The translations under genes were made by a program, and so were the position numbers. From Diphasiastrum complanatum (Eukaryota > Streptophyta > Lycopodiopsida > Lycopodiales > Lycopodiaceae), in NCBI GenBank assembly GCA_029204225.1, contig CM055112.1, positions 24,428,693-24,492,692 of the forward strand: 64,000 nt of DNA. Reading direction: 5' to 3'. A model generated the notes under the pieces. That model had not been told where the DNA came from and made no database searches. It worked only from the letters and a program-made list of their open reading frames with translations. Positions 20,898-35,800 of the stretch are shown one piece after another (the stretch's first letter is position 1; the number at the start of each line of letters is the position of its first letter).

Positions 20898-23800
20898 CTT
20901 TCGACAAAATAAACGGCCTTGTCAATAGAGCATACAATCTTGACATGGAAAGATGAAAATTTCAAAAGACATTCTTTCAGCCAAAGATTTACGATAAAAT
21001 CTCTCGCAAGTTAAATTCAGCTTGATGTTTTCATGATATTAGAGATGGTCATGCAAATCGAAACCAGTCCAAAACTCGTAACAAGAAGAAATGCAACAAA
21101 ACCTGAAAGGAAAGCAAGAACAAAAACGAAAGGTTGTAACATCCAACTACGAACCAGAATTTTTGAAAGAAAACTCTATATTTCATGGCAATGTTGCAAC
21201 CTTACTTCCGTACCTCCCATATGGCTGTACTCCCAAGTGAATATTCAAGGTATACCAACAACTTGCATACCCATACGCCACGAAATGTATGCTTTTATAA
21301 AAATACGTGAGCTTATATTGTTCTGTGATAACCACTAGCTGATAATTACTAACAGACATGTTGGCTGATAAATAGTAACAACATTATCCTCCAAGTTTCA
21401 ATGGCATCCAAGCGAGTTGTAGGTTCCTGTCTACAAAGCTACAGGTTGACAGACAACTGGCCCATCTTGTGCACTTCACATCTTTGATGGCAAACATTTA
21501 ACCTTTCAATTAGCTATGAATTTCTACAAGCTGGTTCTTATTTGCACCTATAACAAAAAATCCAGCGATATTGTCTACCAATTACGAACAGATTTACAAT
21601 AGGTCAATAGCTAAACTAAGAAAGCAGCACATAAACAAGAACTAACTCTAGAAAGCGCCAAATAGAATGCTTAAGGAGACTAAAGAGAGATCAATATCAT
21701 CAGCTCTGAAATGAATGACAATAGGTCCTACTTATACGCACAAGGAGGCCCTAAAATGGAACCTTCATGGAGCCTTCCCGAGGATAAGATAATGTTAGTG
21801 AGCCTAATCAAAATGGATAAGGAGGGATGTAGTGCACCCTCCTACAAGATGGCCCCCACTCCAGAATCATATGGACAAGTACCTGATAAATGAATAAATG
21901 GGGCCAAGCAGTACGCCGTATCTGGTCTCTATGGCTCAAAGTGTCACTGTGCTCATCACTATCAGCTGAGGCAGGATCAGCCTATGGTTGTCTACGAGAG
22001 GACGTAATCTGGAGCTGCATATCAGAATGACTCGGCTGCGCTGGTTGACATAAATCTTGTCGTAGTAAAAACATCTCCCTAACCATCAGTGCAACATCGC
22101 ATGGATTCTCATATGCTATAATGGATCTCAATGTGACAAAAGCATCTCAAGATAGGCAGTGATATCGTCCTCTAATCTCATAATAGACTGGGCATCTAAA
22201 TAAGAAGTGAACCTCAGACTCTACCTCAGATAGAGAACATAGCTGGCAAATCCTCTCGTCCCAGGGGGTACCCTAGAAGCGTCCAATCTCAATCTCGAGC
22301 TGATGTGATGAGATGCGGAGTTGGCCTAATAAGAATCGCAAACCATGAGACGAGCCTGAGTCCAAGTAGCATTGTAGAATAGGGAACCCAACTATGTCCA
22401 ATTCCAAGAAGTGAGTCCAATAGTAGTCGGGTTTGATCCCTAACTGGCCCTGCCATGCTCGACTAAGATATGCTCGATATAGGAGAAATTTGATGTAGTC
22501 ATGAGGCTTGCTGGAAGGTCCATGATAGAAATGCCAAGTGTGTCAAGTAAACAAGAGGCCTAAGAGAACCAAGATAGTCGATAACCCTGACTATGAAGGT
22601 GCTCTGATGAGGTGAGTGATGCATATGTGTATCTCTACTCGTCCATGGGAAATGCCCTGACTCGCTACATATAGGTGATAAGTCGAAAGATGCAGCAAGC
22701 TGTATAGGTGGGACTACAAACTCAGCCAGAAGACAGAGGGCTTAGCCTGTATCATATGTGACAACATAAGGATCTGCAAGCATGAGATACTCGACTAGTC
22801 TGATGAAGTAAGAACTATACACCATGCCTCTGCTGCATATAATTCGGTGGGGGTAACGATGGCATCAAAAAGCCGACACTACTCAGGGCATCCCCAATAA
22901 ACTTTCGAAAACAAAACCTCTCTAGCTGGACAAGGGAGGCGTGTCCCTTCCCAAGTCTAGCCGTAGCAACCTGTCGCATACCAATATAGGACCATTAAAA
23001 AGAACTCTTGGGTCAGTTTAAAATGATACCGCCTCCAATGGTTGTCCATCAAAGATAAGCTCGTCTCAACATGAAGGCCCTGGATGTCTTGAAGACCATA
23101 ATCTTGGTCTTCGTAGTGCTTACCCCCAAACCCCATCTGGAGCAAAAAGCATGAAGACTATCTAATCAAAATATCCCCAAGACTACATCATGTACCACCA
23201 CACTGCTCAATGACTCTCTCAAGCTCATCAATATATAATCCAAATAAGGGGGGGAAGAAAACAACCCCGCTTCACTCCGTTGTATCCACCACTATGAGGA
23301 TGACATGTATAACTGTTCGACTCCAGCACAACAAGCTAGACCATTATAACTCATGGTTTTTGCCTAGCTGTAATAGATACTCACCATAACCAATGATAGG
23401 CTCCAATGTGTCCACTAATGTCTTGGTAACTCCCATCTCAGCACAATCAATAGCCCGTATACATAACCGATCAACAACATTATGAAAATCAACTTGTCAT
23501 GCAACAGTCTTGGCATTAGAATTGCCAATAAGAAGAAAGTACCCTCGATTTGAGAATCTGACGATGTCAGTGGAAAGATCAGCATAAGGAGAACCGATGA
23601 TCTCCACAAAGGAGGACCTTGGGAGGAAATACCTAGCAATAAAATAGAGATCCCTATCCAAAACAATATCATGCCTTACGAGGTGAACCTAGATAAACTG
23701 TGCGGACCCATTTTGTCTGATGAACTCCATGATCGGATGTAGTGACTTTCTTTATAAGCATGCGACTCCACTTGAAGATCTGCCACTCGTGGATCTTGTC

Positions 23801-26800
23801 TCTATCCTATATATTGAATCATGCCTGTATCTTGAAAATGTAGGAAGTCCTCAAACCTAGCTCTCGTGTGTCTCCATAATGAATAATATCTCTCTCTGTG
23901 TAATGAAATCTATAAGATCTCCAACTGTAGATGAAGAATGGATACCACTACAGTTCCAACTCCAATACGCAAATGGTGTGGATGCGGGGCCCCGGGATGC
24001 TTCCATACCTTGGGGTCCCCAACTGCCTGTTGGCAAGAGCCGCCCAGTGCACTATCAAGATAGCGAACCTGTCCATCGTCATAAATAACACGTTGACATG
24101 ACGTCCTAGCTTCTCGGAAGACTTGGCGTCGTTCTTCCACCTAGATATATGTAAGATCGTCATCCATGAAAATTCTCGTGCCTTTTAGCTTGGTTCTTTT
24201 CCGTAAAGCATCCCTGCGGCTAGTTGATACAGTAAAACGAATTATCAAGGTGGTATTATCCCACTTTGTGCACCATGTCGTGTCTAGGCCTTCGGTATTG
24301 TGGTCTAAGGTGGTTTCAAGAAAATGAATAATCAAGGTGGTCTAGTGTTTTGGGTATCCACAATGCCTCGTACTCTAATGTTGAGCTTTACTTTCACGGA
24401 GTCTCTCCTCCAAAAGACTGGCTGAAATAACCGAGGAGATAGGAGCAGTGGGCTTACTACTTTTTTTGAGCATAGTTGCAGATGGCTTCCTCCTGTTTAT
24501 CAATTTTGGCTTCCAATTCTTTGAATCGGTTTGATGACTCCGGTGTAGCAAGAATAGGTTTGACTCTAATTTCTTGCTTCAGCCTGTCCACCTCTGTTTG
24601 TAGCATTTTGTTGGCCTCTTTGAGCTGAGACATTTCGGCTTTAATAGAATGTAATTCCGCTTTCAACTCCTAGAAATTGTGTTGTAGAACTCCCATACTA
24701 GCAGCAACGTAGGACTCATCGGCTTTTGCGAGCTGTAGAGGTGGGACTGCAAACTCTGCTAAGATAATCTAGTGCGAGACAGAGGGTTTAGCCCGTATCA
24801 TCAGAGATAACATAAGGACCTGTAGGCGTGAGATACTGGCCCAATCAACTGAGGTGAGCCCTGGGCACCATGTCTCTGCAACATACAATGTTGTGGGGGA
24901 GACAAAAGTATCAAATAACCGACAATTACTCGGGGCGTCCCGAATGAATCTCTGAAAGCAAACTCGCTCAAGCTGGACCAAGCAGGCATGTCCCTTCCCA
25001 AGTCTGCTGGCTGTAGTTGCATGTCTCATACCAAACATAGGACCAGTGAAAAGAACCCCAAGATAGGTGTAGGATGACACAATCTCCAATGGCTGTCCAT
25101 CTAGAAAAAGCTCTTGTCGTTGCATGAAAGCCTTGGAAGTGTTGAAGACCATAACTTTGGTCTTCTCAATGTTAATCTGCAAACCCCATCTAGTGCAGAA
25201 ACCATGAAGACTATCCAACTGTCGCTGTAATCCCTCTCTAGTCGAAGATACTAAAGCAACATCATCTGCATACAGGAGAATGGCAATCAAAATATCTCCA
25301 AGTCGGCAACCTGTACCACCACTCTGCTCAATGACTCTTTCAAGCTCATCAATATATAGTCCGAATAGTGTAGGTGAAAGAAAGGGAACAACCCTGTTTC
25401 ACCCCGATGGTGCTCCATATATGCTCTAAGAGGCCAGTGTCACCCCGAAAGCATCCAAGAACTCGCTCATAAAGTGCCATCATGGCTAGAACTGTGTCAA
25501 TGGAGAAGTCGCTGGATGAGGAAAGCGTGGAACAGAGTCAAAGGCTTTCCTGAAGTCAACAAAGCAATAGTAAACCCTCTATCTCCTATGCCTGGCTTCT
25601 TCTGTAAGCAAAAAATATTCTATGAAAAATTGAACTCACAAACTGCTTAGGTTTTTACTCTCAAAGAAAAAGTAATTGCATACCTGCAATTGATACTAAT
25701 CAGGTGCAGCTTTGTCAATCTTATCCAATTTGATCACTTTGTTTTGGTGCAGTCCATCAGTAAAACAAGCTTTACATCGTGCCTAATACATGACTTAACA
25801 CTTTTGATTGCCTACTTTATTGAGCTCATCATATGCTGACAAGTTCCATGCATTCAGAACTAGGACCAATCAGTTTGATGGTATCGTGAAAACTTCATTG
25901 CAATTAAAGCCAACTCAAAAGTGCTCGACATACAATTCAACCTCCGAGTCTACACTTCAGGCATTTATCAAGAAAAACATTCTGAATTGCTAGAAAGTTG
26001 GTACATCCACACTTGCATAGTTGACACCATCCCAAAATTGATATTGTACATTCACAACTAAGGTCTATGGATAACTCAACCATAAAATAATCAATGGAGC
26101 ATCTTCACTTCAAACTAAAGTTAAACATCGACACTGCAAAGTTGGTGCACGTTGATGAATAAATAGTCACATTATTCACTGAATTGATAAGATACATAGA
26201 GAGTGAATCCAAGATTTGAAATGAACAGATCAAATACCTCAAGCTGTGAGAAGTTCGTTGGAACTTCATCCTTTTCCTCCTCTAGGTCTTCTTGGCTTTC
26301 CATTAAAGCTTCTTTATCCTATTCATAATAGCCCTTTTGTAAACCGACTTTGATATTGTCAATATTGTGATTTAAGCTCTAGAAAGGTAAGGGCCCAAAG
26401 AAATATCAGTGATTCTGAAGGCAAACAGAACATAGTCTCTAGTAGCTCTTTATATCCTTTCATCCAGTCAAATGTCCTTACATGATTTAGCAAGGAATGT
26501 ACAGAAAATGAAAAAAAGAAACATTCTTATAAGAGCTGACAACAAGAGCACCTCCGATATGCAAAAGTTCACGGCTATGTTTTGTGAACCACAAGTTGTA
26601 TCGAAATTTGAAATTTCTATTTGAAGTCTGAATGAGAGCTGGTAAATGAGAACTGGTGCACAACTGACTAATGTAGCCTAACCATACAATATAAAGTGTG
26701 CACAGTATTCAGCATTAGACTAGAGCGAACCTCGTTAGACAGTGATAAAAAATGGATGGCATAACAGTGGTTACCTGAAAAACAGCTAGGTAACCAAGAA

Positions 26801-29800
26801 ACGAGGTTGATGAGCCGGTAGATCTTAGCCTCACATTTCCACTGGCATCTGCCAAGTCAACTGCAACCTGAGGATTGGCATAAGTACACAAAAGTAAGGA
26901 AAAACCCCGACGAAACAGAGCTTCCCAGAGCTGGTTCCCAAACAGGGAAAAAAAATGCAAGTTCCACGTGCTTTGAAATGATGGAATAATACTTTCACAG
27001 CATATGGCACCTGACTAGGTTTATCAGTCATTACAATAGCACTAATACACTTCAACAAAAACATCATGCACCACCTGATTGAAAATAGCTTGTTCCATCT
27101 GGCATGCAACAGTTCTTGACCATATTAATGCATAGAGCCGCAATGCATCAGTTTCCAAGACATCAACAAGCTTAGCTGCATACAATTTGCCATAAACGCA
27201 TAGAGGAACATGTTAAGACTCCAAGACTTTCATAAAATCTTCTGTGCATAGTTAAACCATAGTGAAAACAGGGAAATCGTATGTTTTATAACTAGCATGA
27301 AGGCTGATGCAGGAGTCTGCAAGATGAAAAACATAGAGCAATCATTTTGTGGTTATCATTGTCTAAAACAATTGCAAAAAAACGAAATAAACTGGAAAGG
27401 AGTGCATCAGTAAAAATCTTGAGATGAATTTTGACAAATCTAGGGTAGAAGCCCCAAAATGACATTACTGGCATGCTCGTGTATGGAACCACCCAGAAAG
27501 CCTTCGACTGTATATGCATGCATATGTGCATTTTGTGTTTCTTGCCCGGATTACAGATGTTCAGCAAAAATTAGAAGCAGTCAGTCCATCAAGTAATTGC
27601 ACAATCAAGAAAAGCTACAGTTCACTAAATCATGGATTGCTATTTACTGTTTTATAATGTGGCACGTCAGCTCCATGTTCAAAGTGAAGAGCACTAGAAT
27701 CTTCAAGATGTAAACCAGATTACTAGCTCCAAATCTAATACAGAAGTCGTAACCTGAATATTTGTGGCCAGATATGCATCGTACTACTTCAACCAATTGG
27801 CCATTGAGCTGTCATTGTAACTATTCTCTAGGCATTTGGACAGGCAGAGCCTGTGAGTTTGTTTTGGCATGAACTTGAAGATTTAAAGGTTAGACTAATG
27901 AAAATTTCTGGGAAAAAAATACAAGGACCCAAAAGTAGGTATCCAAGCCAGAAACTTGTGTGTTTGAAAGGACCTGTCAAAGATCTATGAAAGTGGTGAA
28001 TCCAATTTTATGGGCTTGAACGAATTTTTTATGGGTAGAATTCAAGCAAGTTTTTTATACATTTTCCAGCAAAACGTTCCAGAATGTACTGTACAGAACA
28101 AAAGCACCTCTACCTGTCTCTGCTTCCCAAAGCTGCTGCCAGCTATGGGAGATTTTTCCACTTGTAGAACAATCCACAAGCGCTTAATAATTAAAAGAGC
28201 ACAGATGTGGGACTATTTTGAATAAAAGCAAATAAAAAAATGAACTTGTTAATTATGCACATTAGGTCTCAAGCACGTCACTTGCCAAGAGAAATGCGCT
28301 GTAACCTCCGACACAGGGCTCAGGCAAGGTCAGAGATTAGAACAATTGATATACATCTACTGGAATCATTCCAACAGGAAAACTCTTCATGCCCACATAA
28401 GAGCAGCCTTATTCAAAGGAAAATGTTAAACGTGACAAGGTTTAACTTGAAACATGGTCACAACTCCCAACCATAAAGATGTCACTTATTGAAAAGTGCA
28501 TAAAGATAGCATTCTTCTTTAGCAACAGTAATAACAGAGACTGGTGCTGCTATTCATACCCTTATGAGCTTCTAATGTATTCTTATAAACCATGTGACAG
28601 AAACCTAAAAATTCACCAAACCAAGGATGCAAGAAGTTGCAAAGATGGGAGTTGATGATATAGCGATCCCGTATTATAAAATAAACTGGCATAAAATCTA
28701 TAACTGCTACATTCTCTGGTAAGCAAACTAGATAAGAAAATGTATCATACATGAGAAGCTTACATGGGAGACGGAATATATCAGTAGGTCTTATTGCTTC
28801 GTGTGCCTCTTGAGCATTTTTTACTTTTGTTGTGAACTGCCGTGCCTGCAATGGCACATATTCTTGGCCATACCTGCGAGATTTTAGTCGACATCCTAAG
28901 AAGCACCAGATGATGATTCTACTTCTGATAGGATTTTCCTGAATTGGCACTCTTAGGATAAAGACAAGGAGCCAGTTCTCAGCTAAATTTCAATCGACCT
29001 AGCCCAGAAAAACAAGAGACTTTCAGGACTATCAGATTTCGACTACAACCCAAATTATCTTGCAGGATTGAGGCCAGCAGACTAGATTAAAAGGAAAATA
29101 CACAAAACCATGGAATATGGTACCCTATTTCACAGGTTACATAAAGTACCTTTCAGCAGCAAGTATTCGAATGTTATGGACTGCTTCACTAGAAAGCTGT
29201 TTAAATCAAAGGCGACAAATTAGGGCAAGTTCAAGTGAGCCTCTGAAAGGAGATTGCATTTCATAGTGCAAGACAGCAGTTTTGTGACATAGAGAGGTGA
29301 AAATCAGAAGTGACAAATTGGTTTCAGTTTCTCATGTGCAAAAAATTCATGTTTGTGACAAAGCTGCACAACGACGGAATTGGACATGCTGGTATGCCAA
29401 CTTCTGAAAAACACTTCATACCTTAAGCAAATTTTGTTCTCAAGATCTATGGACTATGCTCTACAACATTAACTCTTCAGTCCTGCAAACTGCCTAATTT
29501 GAAGACAATTTTCTACGCCAAAGGTGAAAATGCTCTCAAGATTTAAGAGAAAAGCATATTGAGAATGTACACTTTATTTCATGTTCATAAACTAGCAATG
29601 CCATAATTGTATACTTGTGTGTTGCCCATCCAAACCTAGAAGACAAAAGCACCATTCATGATGGTTTCAAAATAAAATAATGTTTGCCATTCAAAGAGAA
29701 TTATCCAGATGATGTATTTCAAACCTGGTGGCTGTCAGTACGCATGTATGTAATCAGACCAGCGATTTCATTGTTTTCGAGCTTCACACCTTCGTACAGT

Positions 29801-32800
29801 TGCTGTGCTATCTGTGCACATGTCAATTAACATAGTACCAAATCATCCAATTACAGTAGAGAACTTATGTTTCAAGTATTGAAGGTATAGATAATGCTCT
29901 AAACAGAACAGAAGGGAGAGTTAGCCAAACTAGATTCACCCAACACAGAAAATTGACAAAACTGTTTCAACATAAAAAGATCTCACACAACAAGCCAGTA
30001 CCCTACCCTCTATTTTTTGGTATATACTAGAAAAGAGTAATTTCCTCTTCATATCATGAAAACAAAAATTTTTGAGGTTCTATTTACAGATTTGGGTAAA
30101 AGAGTTGGGCAAAACTTTCTAACATACAGCCATAGTTCGTGAAGTTCCAAATGAAAGCCTGTTTGATGCATCCTGCTGAAGTGTGGAGGTAATATAAGGT
30201 ATAGGGGCATTTCTGCGAACCAGATTCTTCTTCACATTTGCCACCCTTAGCTTGCACTGGGCAACTGCTTGTGTGGCCAGTTTGGCCTCCTCCGATGATA
30301 CAAGTGAAAATTGCTCTAGTTTATTTCCCTTGAAATGAGTCAACTTTGCCAGAAATGGTTTTTTTGAAATATTCATGTCATCTACCTTTTTTTCAGGGTT
30401 TATATTTGATGATTTGAACACTTCTGCTTCCACAGTCCAGTACTCTCTACTCGAAAATGCATCAATTTCTGCTTCCCTGTCACAGACCAGTGAGAGAGCA
30501 GCCGACTGTACTCGACCAGCAGATTTACTGCCAGGAAGTTTCCTCCACAGGAGTGGAGAAAGATCAAATCCTATCAGGTAATCAAGAGCTCGTCGAGCAA
30601 GGTAAGCATTCACAAGGGTCTCACTAATATCCCTTGGCGAAGCCATAGCTCGTTCAATTGCTGACTTCGTTATTTCATGAAACGCAACCCTTTTGACCTT
30701 TATGCCATTCTTTAAAACCCCGTCCATTTTTAACATCTCCTGTATATGCCAAGCAATGGCCTCTCCTTCCCTGTCGGGATCAGATGCCAATACCAAGGTT
30801 TTGGCCCTAAAAAGAACAAAGACAATAAAGCAATAGATGTTAACCTTAAACATACCTAAAACTGTGTTCCAAACCAGCACTGGACTTTATCAGAAAGAGC
30901 TCTACAAATATCATGACCTTGTGGAGTTTAAGAAAACAAGCGTAAACTTCACTTTCATTGTGGCTTTGATGGCTTTGTAAGCATACATCAGAATACAATA
31001 GCTCTATAAAATATTGAAATTTCAAAAAAAGACCACCCTTATCTGATGCATGAAGGCATAACTGAGTCACAGACTACTATATGATTACCACACAGAAACT
31101 TGCCAGGAAGAAACATTTACTGCTGAAAATTCAAGAGAGGGACGATGAGCTACCTAATTGCGGATGAAGCGCAGCTCACAACCTACAACCTATCCATTCA
31201 CAATCATTTATAAGCGAAAGATTATAGACAAGCACATCTGTCATTATACAATGGATCCACACGTTTTACTAAATGTCATTTGGAGCATATAATTCTAAGT
31301 TTGAGCGCTTGGGCGTTCATACAAGTTACCCAAGACAAGATTCCGATTGTTGTTAGACAATAGTCATACACGTGAAAGAGAACACAAACTGAGATGTACT
31401 CCAACTATATCCCATTGCTAATGGACTAGGGCGCACTACATACTTATAAACTCTGTCACAAAGTCTCTATGCCAATAATGAAAAAGCAGCTTCAAAGCAA
31501 TTTCCTAAAAGATGTCTCTAAATCTAGTAAAAGCACCCAACACCTATCTATAGCATGCTCCAAATCAAGCATTAGAATCTCAAACTTGAGTCTAACTAAA
31601 GCCTAACTTGACTTTACTAGATATACATAAAGGCCTACTTCGACTACTTCAAGCTAAAGTTTTTTTGGCGGCATTAAGCTTGGACAGCAAGCTACATCGT
31701 TTCTTTTTGGGCTACATGGAATTTTGGGCAGCATGCAACACTTTGCATTTTTGTTGCAATTTTTCTACTTCATGTCATGTTATGTTTTTTACATTATCAT
31801 TTAAGGAGGGTGTTAGAAATAATAAATGATAATGTTAGTTTCCCATAGGTTACTTTGACCCAAAAGGTCGAGACTTGTGTAATTATGGGTTAAGTTTATT
31901 ATTTAGACCATGTTCAAATAGTTGTAGTTAAGTTGGACCCAATTTTGGTCTAGTGGTAACTCGTGGGTCCAAGTAAATTCTAATTATGTTAAGGGACCCT
32001 ATCTTGACTTTTGGGGGTGCCCTATAATTAGTAGTGGGTTTGGAAGGTTCTAGAACTTAGGGTTTGGAAGAGTCTAGGCCCTTGAAAGGCCTATTTATAT
32101 GTACTCAATATTCATTTTAATTCATTCCTTTTCAAGCATTGCTACTACTTTCTCTCTCCTTGAGGGCGCCTAACCCTCTCCCTCTTCTTCTTCTTCTTCT
32201 TGTATATGGAGATTGAATGTTAGAAGGATCTTGGCACTTTGATTTCCTGCAGCAGCCTTGGATCTAATCAAGAATGTATCATAGTGTTTTTTTGTTATCT
32301 CTATCTTATTTGAATTGTTAAACAAAAAACCAGAACCTTGTATTAAGCTCCTACCAATGGAGTGAGTGAGAGAAGAAATAGATCTCTTTGTGAGTGTGCC
32401 AAGGCCTTAAGGCTAGATGCTTCTCTATCCAAACCATTTTGGGGTGAAGCAATAACTTGTGCTAACTATTTGTGCAATAGATTGCCAAACCAAGCCATTG
32501 GAGGAATCACACCATTTGAAGCTCTATTTGGAGAGAAGCCCAATCTCAAGGATCTCAAAGTTTTTGGATCCACTTGCTATGTACACCAATCCTTGGATAA
32601 GAGAAGGAAGGATGATGCAACATCCATCAAAGGCATCTTTGTGGGATATGGTGAGAATAGCAAAGGTTATAGAGTCTTCAATCCCATCACTAGCAAGGTG
32701 ATAGTGAGTAGGAAGAATCGGCATGTTGGAATCGAGGTTCAAATTTAGAAGCAATTTAAAAAAATGTTCGAACCTTTTCCCGATTCGAACCGAGCTAGCC

Positions 32801-35800
32801 GGTTCAAATCAATTCGAATCGCCCGATTCGAACCGGCCGATTCGAATCGACTTGTAACCTTGGGTTTAGGACAATCAATGCATGTGTAGAGTATCAATAG
32901 CAATGGAATTTCTTAATTGGGGAGTTTAGGCCTTGCATGACTGCATGCACAGGGTGGTCTTGGGCCGATATATCCATTGGAAACTCACCCTACTACACCA
33001 ATCATTTGGTGTTTCATTGTCAGGTTCTCTCTACTCTCGCTTCCTATTACTTGGCTCAGGGGTGAAGCTTCTGGAGATTGATCGGTTGCTTCTACTTGGA
33101 TAGGGTGTGGGACCAAATACATTGGATACACAGGCACGTCAGCTAGGGGACAGCCTAGAGGTGGCAGCAGGAGGGGGGGTTGGAGGCAAGGCAGGGAGAG
33201 GTGAGAGATAGACTGGGGAGAGAGGTAGAGGCCGAGGTAGGAGCCACGACACATACAAACGCAGGGGCAAAGGCAGAGGCAGAGGTAGAGACAAGGCATC
33301 ACCACCACCGACATCACCCTCACCGTGAGAGAGAGAGAGAGAGAGAAAGAAAGAAAGAAAGAAAGCTTTATTAATGTCTTTTCCATGCCAAAAGGCATAT
33401 AAGACTAAAAAGTACATGTCAAGTGTGTGGTAACCATGGGAGCGTGTAAAATGTCTCTAATATGTACTAAAGAAACATATCTAGTACAACTAAAATAGAC
33501 ACGTATGCGGTGTGTGTGCATACTGATCATATGTATCTATGTCAAGATGTCAAGACTGTGAAGCCTGTGCTGCTGCTGCTGCTGTGCTGATACTGTAAAA
33601 AGATGTAATGCGAGCCACAGCATGAGAAAGCGCTGGAGCCTGTTGGCGTCGTCTGTGAGCATGAGCGTGTGTAGTAGTCGCACGTCCTCTGTGTATGATG
33701 TCTGGTGATCCTGGTGGTAACATGATGGTGGGAAGTACACTGTCTCTGGCATGTGAGCGGCTATCATCCTCGTCGTCGTCGTCGTATTCCTCCTCCGGCA
33801 CTAGATCACGCGATCTCCGCCTAGTAAAGAATGAAGTGATCAATGGCTATGAGGTAGAATGTTGTGGTGTCCTGTATAAATCTCTCCGTAGTATGAACAT
33901 CTCACGTATCATCAGAGCGACACATCGTGGGTCCTCATAGGCCACGAGAGAGCGTAGAGTGGTAGGCATGTCTCGAAACAGGCAGTGATACCGCCCTCTG
34001 ATCTCATAGTATACAGGGCATCGGAAGATAAAGTGCTCCTCATACTCCACCTCACCTAGAGAGCATAACTGGCAAATCCGCTCCTCTCTGGGAATACCAT
34101 GAAATCTCCCAGTCTCAATAGCTAGCTGATGAGAAGACACCCTAAGCTGTCCCAGTGTGAATCTGAGGCAATGTGATAGTCCCGAATCCAAGTAGCGTGG
34201 CATAACCGGGGACCCTGATGTATCCAGCTCCAAGAAATGGGTCTGGTAGAAAGCTGGCTTAACCCCTAAGTGGTTACGCCAAGTCCGCTCCAGATATGCG
34301 CGATAGAGGAATCGTTTGATATACTGGTGGGTGCCCGAGGGTAGCTCTGTGATGGAGATACCAAATGAATCAAGTAGGAGGTGAGATGCCTGAGAGAACC
34401 ATGATAACCTGTAGCCCTGATCATGAAGGAGGATAGTGCAACCTGTATGTATCGTCTGTCTATCTCTGGTAACGCTTGTATCCTCTGTATATAAGTGATG
34501 AGCTGAAGAGCTGCCTCGATCTGTAAAGGTGGAACTGCAAACTCAGCCAAGAGAATCTCACGAATCTCACGTGGAACAGAAGGCTTCGCTCAAATCAGCC
34601 GAGCTAGCATGGTGGTCTGTAATCGTGAAAGACTGGCCCAATATGAAGAGGGGAGACCTGTACACCATGTCTCTGCCGCATATAGAGCCGTGGGGGTGAC
34701 AATGGTATCAAAGAGGCGACACTTACTGCGAGCATCCTCGCTCTAGCTGAACAAGGGAGGCATGCCCCTCCCCCAGTCGAGTGGTGGCGACCTATCTCAT
34801 GCTAAAAATAGGACCTGAGAAAAGGATCCCCAGGTATGTGTAGGAAGGGACCACCTCTCAAACCTGTCCACCCAAAGTAAGCTCCTGTCGCTACATGAAT
34901 GCTCGTGAAGTGTTGAAGACCATAACCTTGGTCTTCCCAATGTTCACCCCTAGGCCCCATCTAGTGCAAAACTCATGCAGGCAGTCCAACTGTCACTAGA
35001 GACCCTCTCTCGTCGGTGAGACCAATACCACATCATCGGCATAAAGGAGGATAGCAATCAAGATGTCCCCAAGCCTGCAACCAGCACCACCACACTGTGT
35101 AATGACTCGCTCCAACTCATCAATATACAGGCCAAAGAGGACTGGCAAGAGGGAGCAATCCTGCTTCACCCCAATAGTGCTCTAAATGTGATCGGATATG
35201 CCACTGCTATGCCGAAAACATCCCAGGACACGCTCATAAAGTGCCATCACAGCAAGAATGATCTCAGTGGAGAAGCCAAGGTCTCAGAGTCTCTGGATGA
35301 GCAATGAGCAAGGACAGAATCAAAGGCTTTCATGAAGTTCACAAAACAACAGTAAACCCTCTCTCTCTTGTGCTTAGCCTCCTCAATCAGTGCCCGCAAT
35401 GTGAAGATGTGGTCTGCAGTAGAGTAGTGGGCTCGAAAACCTGCCTGACCCATGGCATGTAATCTCCTAGTCTCCGCCTTTGTGCTCACAACAGACTGTA
35501 GTATAGTACCATATAGTTTCGCCATGACATGTCCAATCATGATGGTGCAATAGTTACTCGGAATCATGGGGTCACCATTCTTACGGATGGGGTGGATAAT
35601 GTTAGTGCACCAGGATGATGGGAAACCGAAAACAACTGCGGAATAAAGAAGGGTGGCTATGGTGGGGGCAAGTAAGTCAGAGGCATGGGAAAGGAGCTCA
35701 GATTCAAGGTCTTCAATATCTCTGGCCTTGTGGGACTTCATCTTCCTAATGGCTGCAAGTACCATGTCAGATGTGAAGAAGGCGATCTCAGATGGTTGTG

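Larger units (their letters stand above)
26319..28763 (-). other. Topoisomerase introns 6-8
   Basis: Intron 8 (26319-26774), intron 7 (26868-27074) and intron 6 (27176-28763) surround exons 8 and 7. No repeats or genes are recognised in them. Minus-strand frames at 27292-27567 and 28519-28950 are exon-intron read-throughs or chance. Confidence 0.6.
28874..30127 (-). other. Topoisomerase introns 3-5
   Basis: Intron 5 (28874-29149), intron 4 (29197-29724) and intron 3 (29812-30127) are short AT-rich introns with GT-AG ends. Nothing else is seen in them. Confidence 0.7.

Noticed and set aside
25690-25740. Candidate extra topoisomerase exon (VIKLDKIDKAAPD)
   Set aside because: It is followed by a stop, and the same protein region is better and completely matched by exon 10 at 20814-20897.
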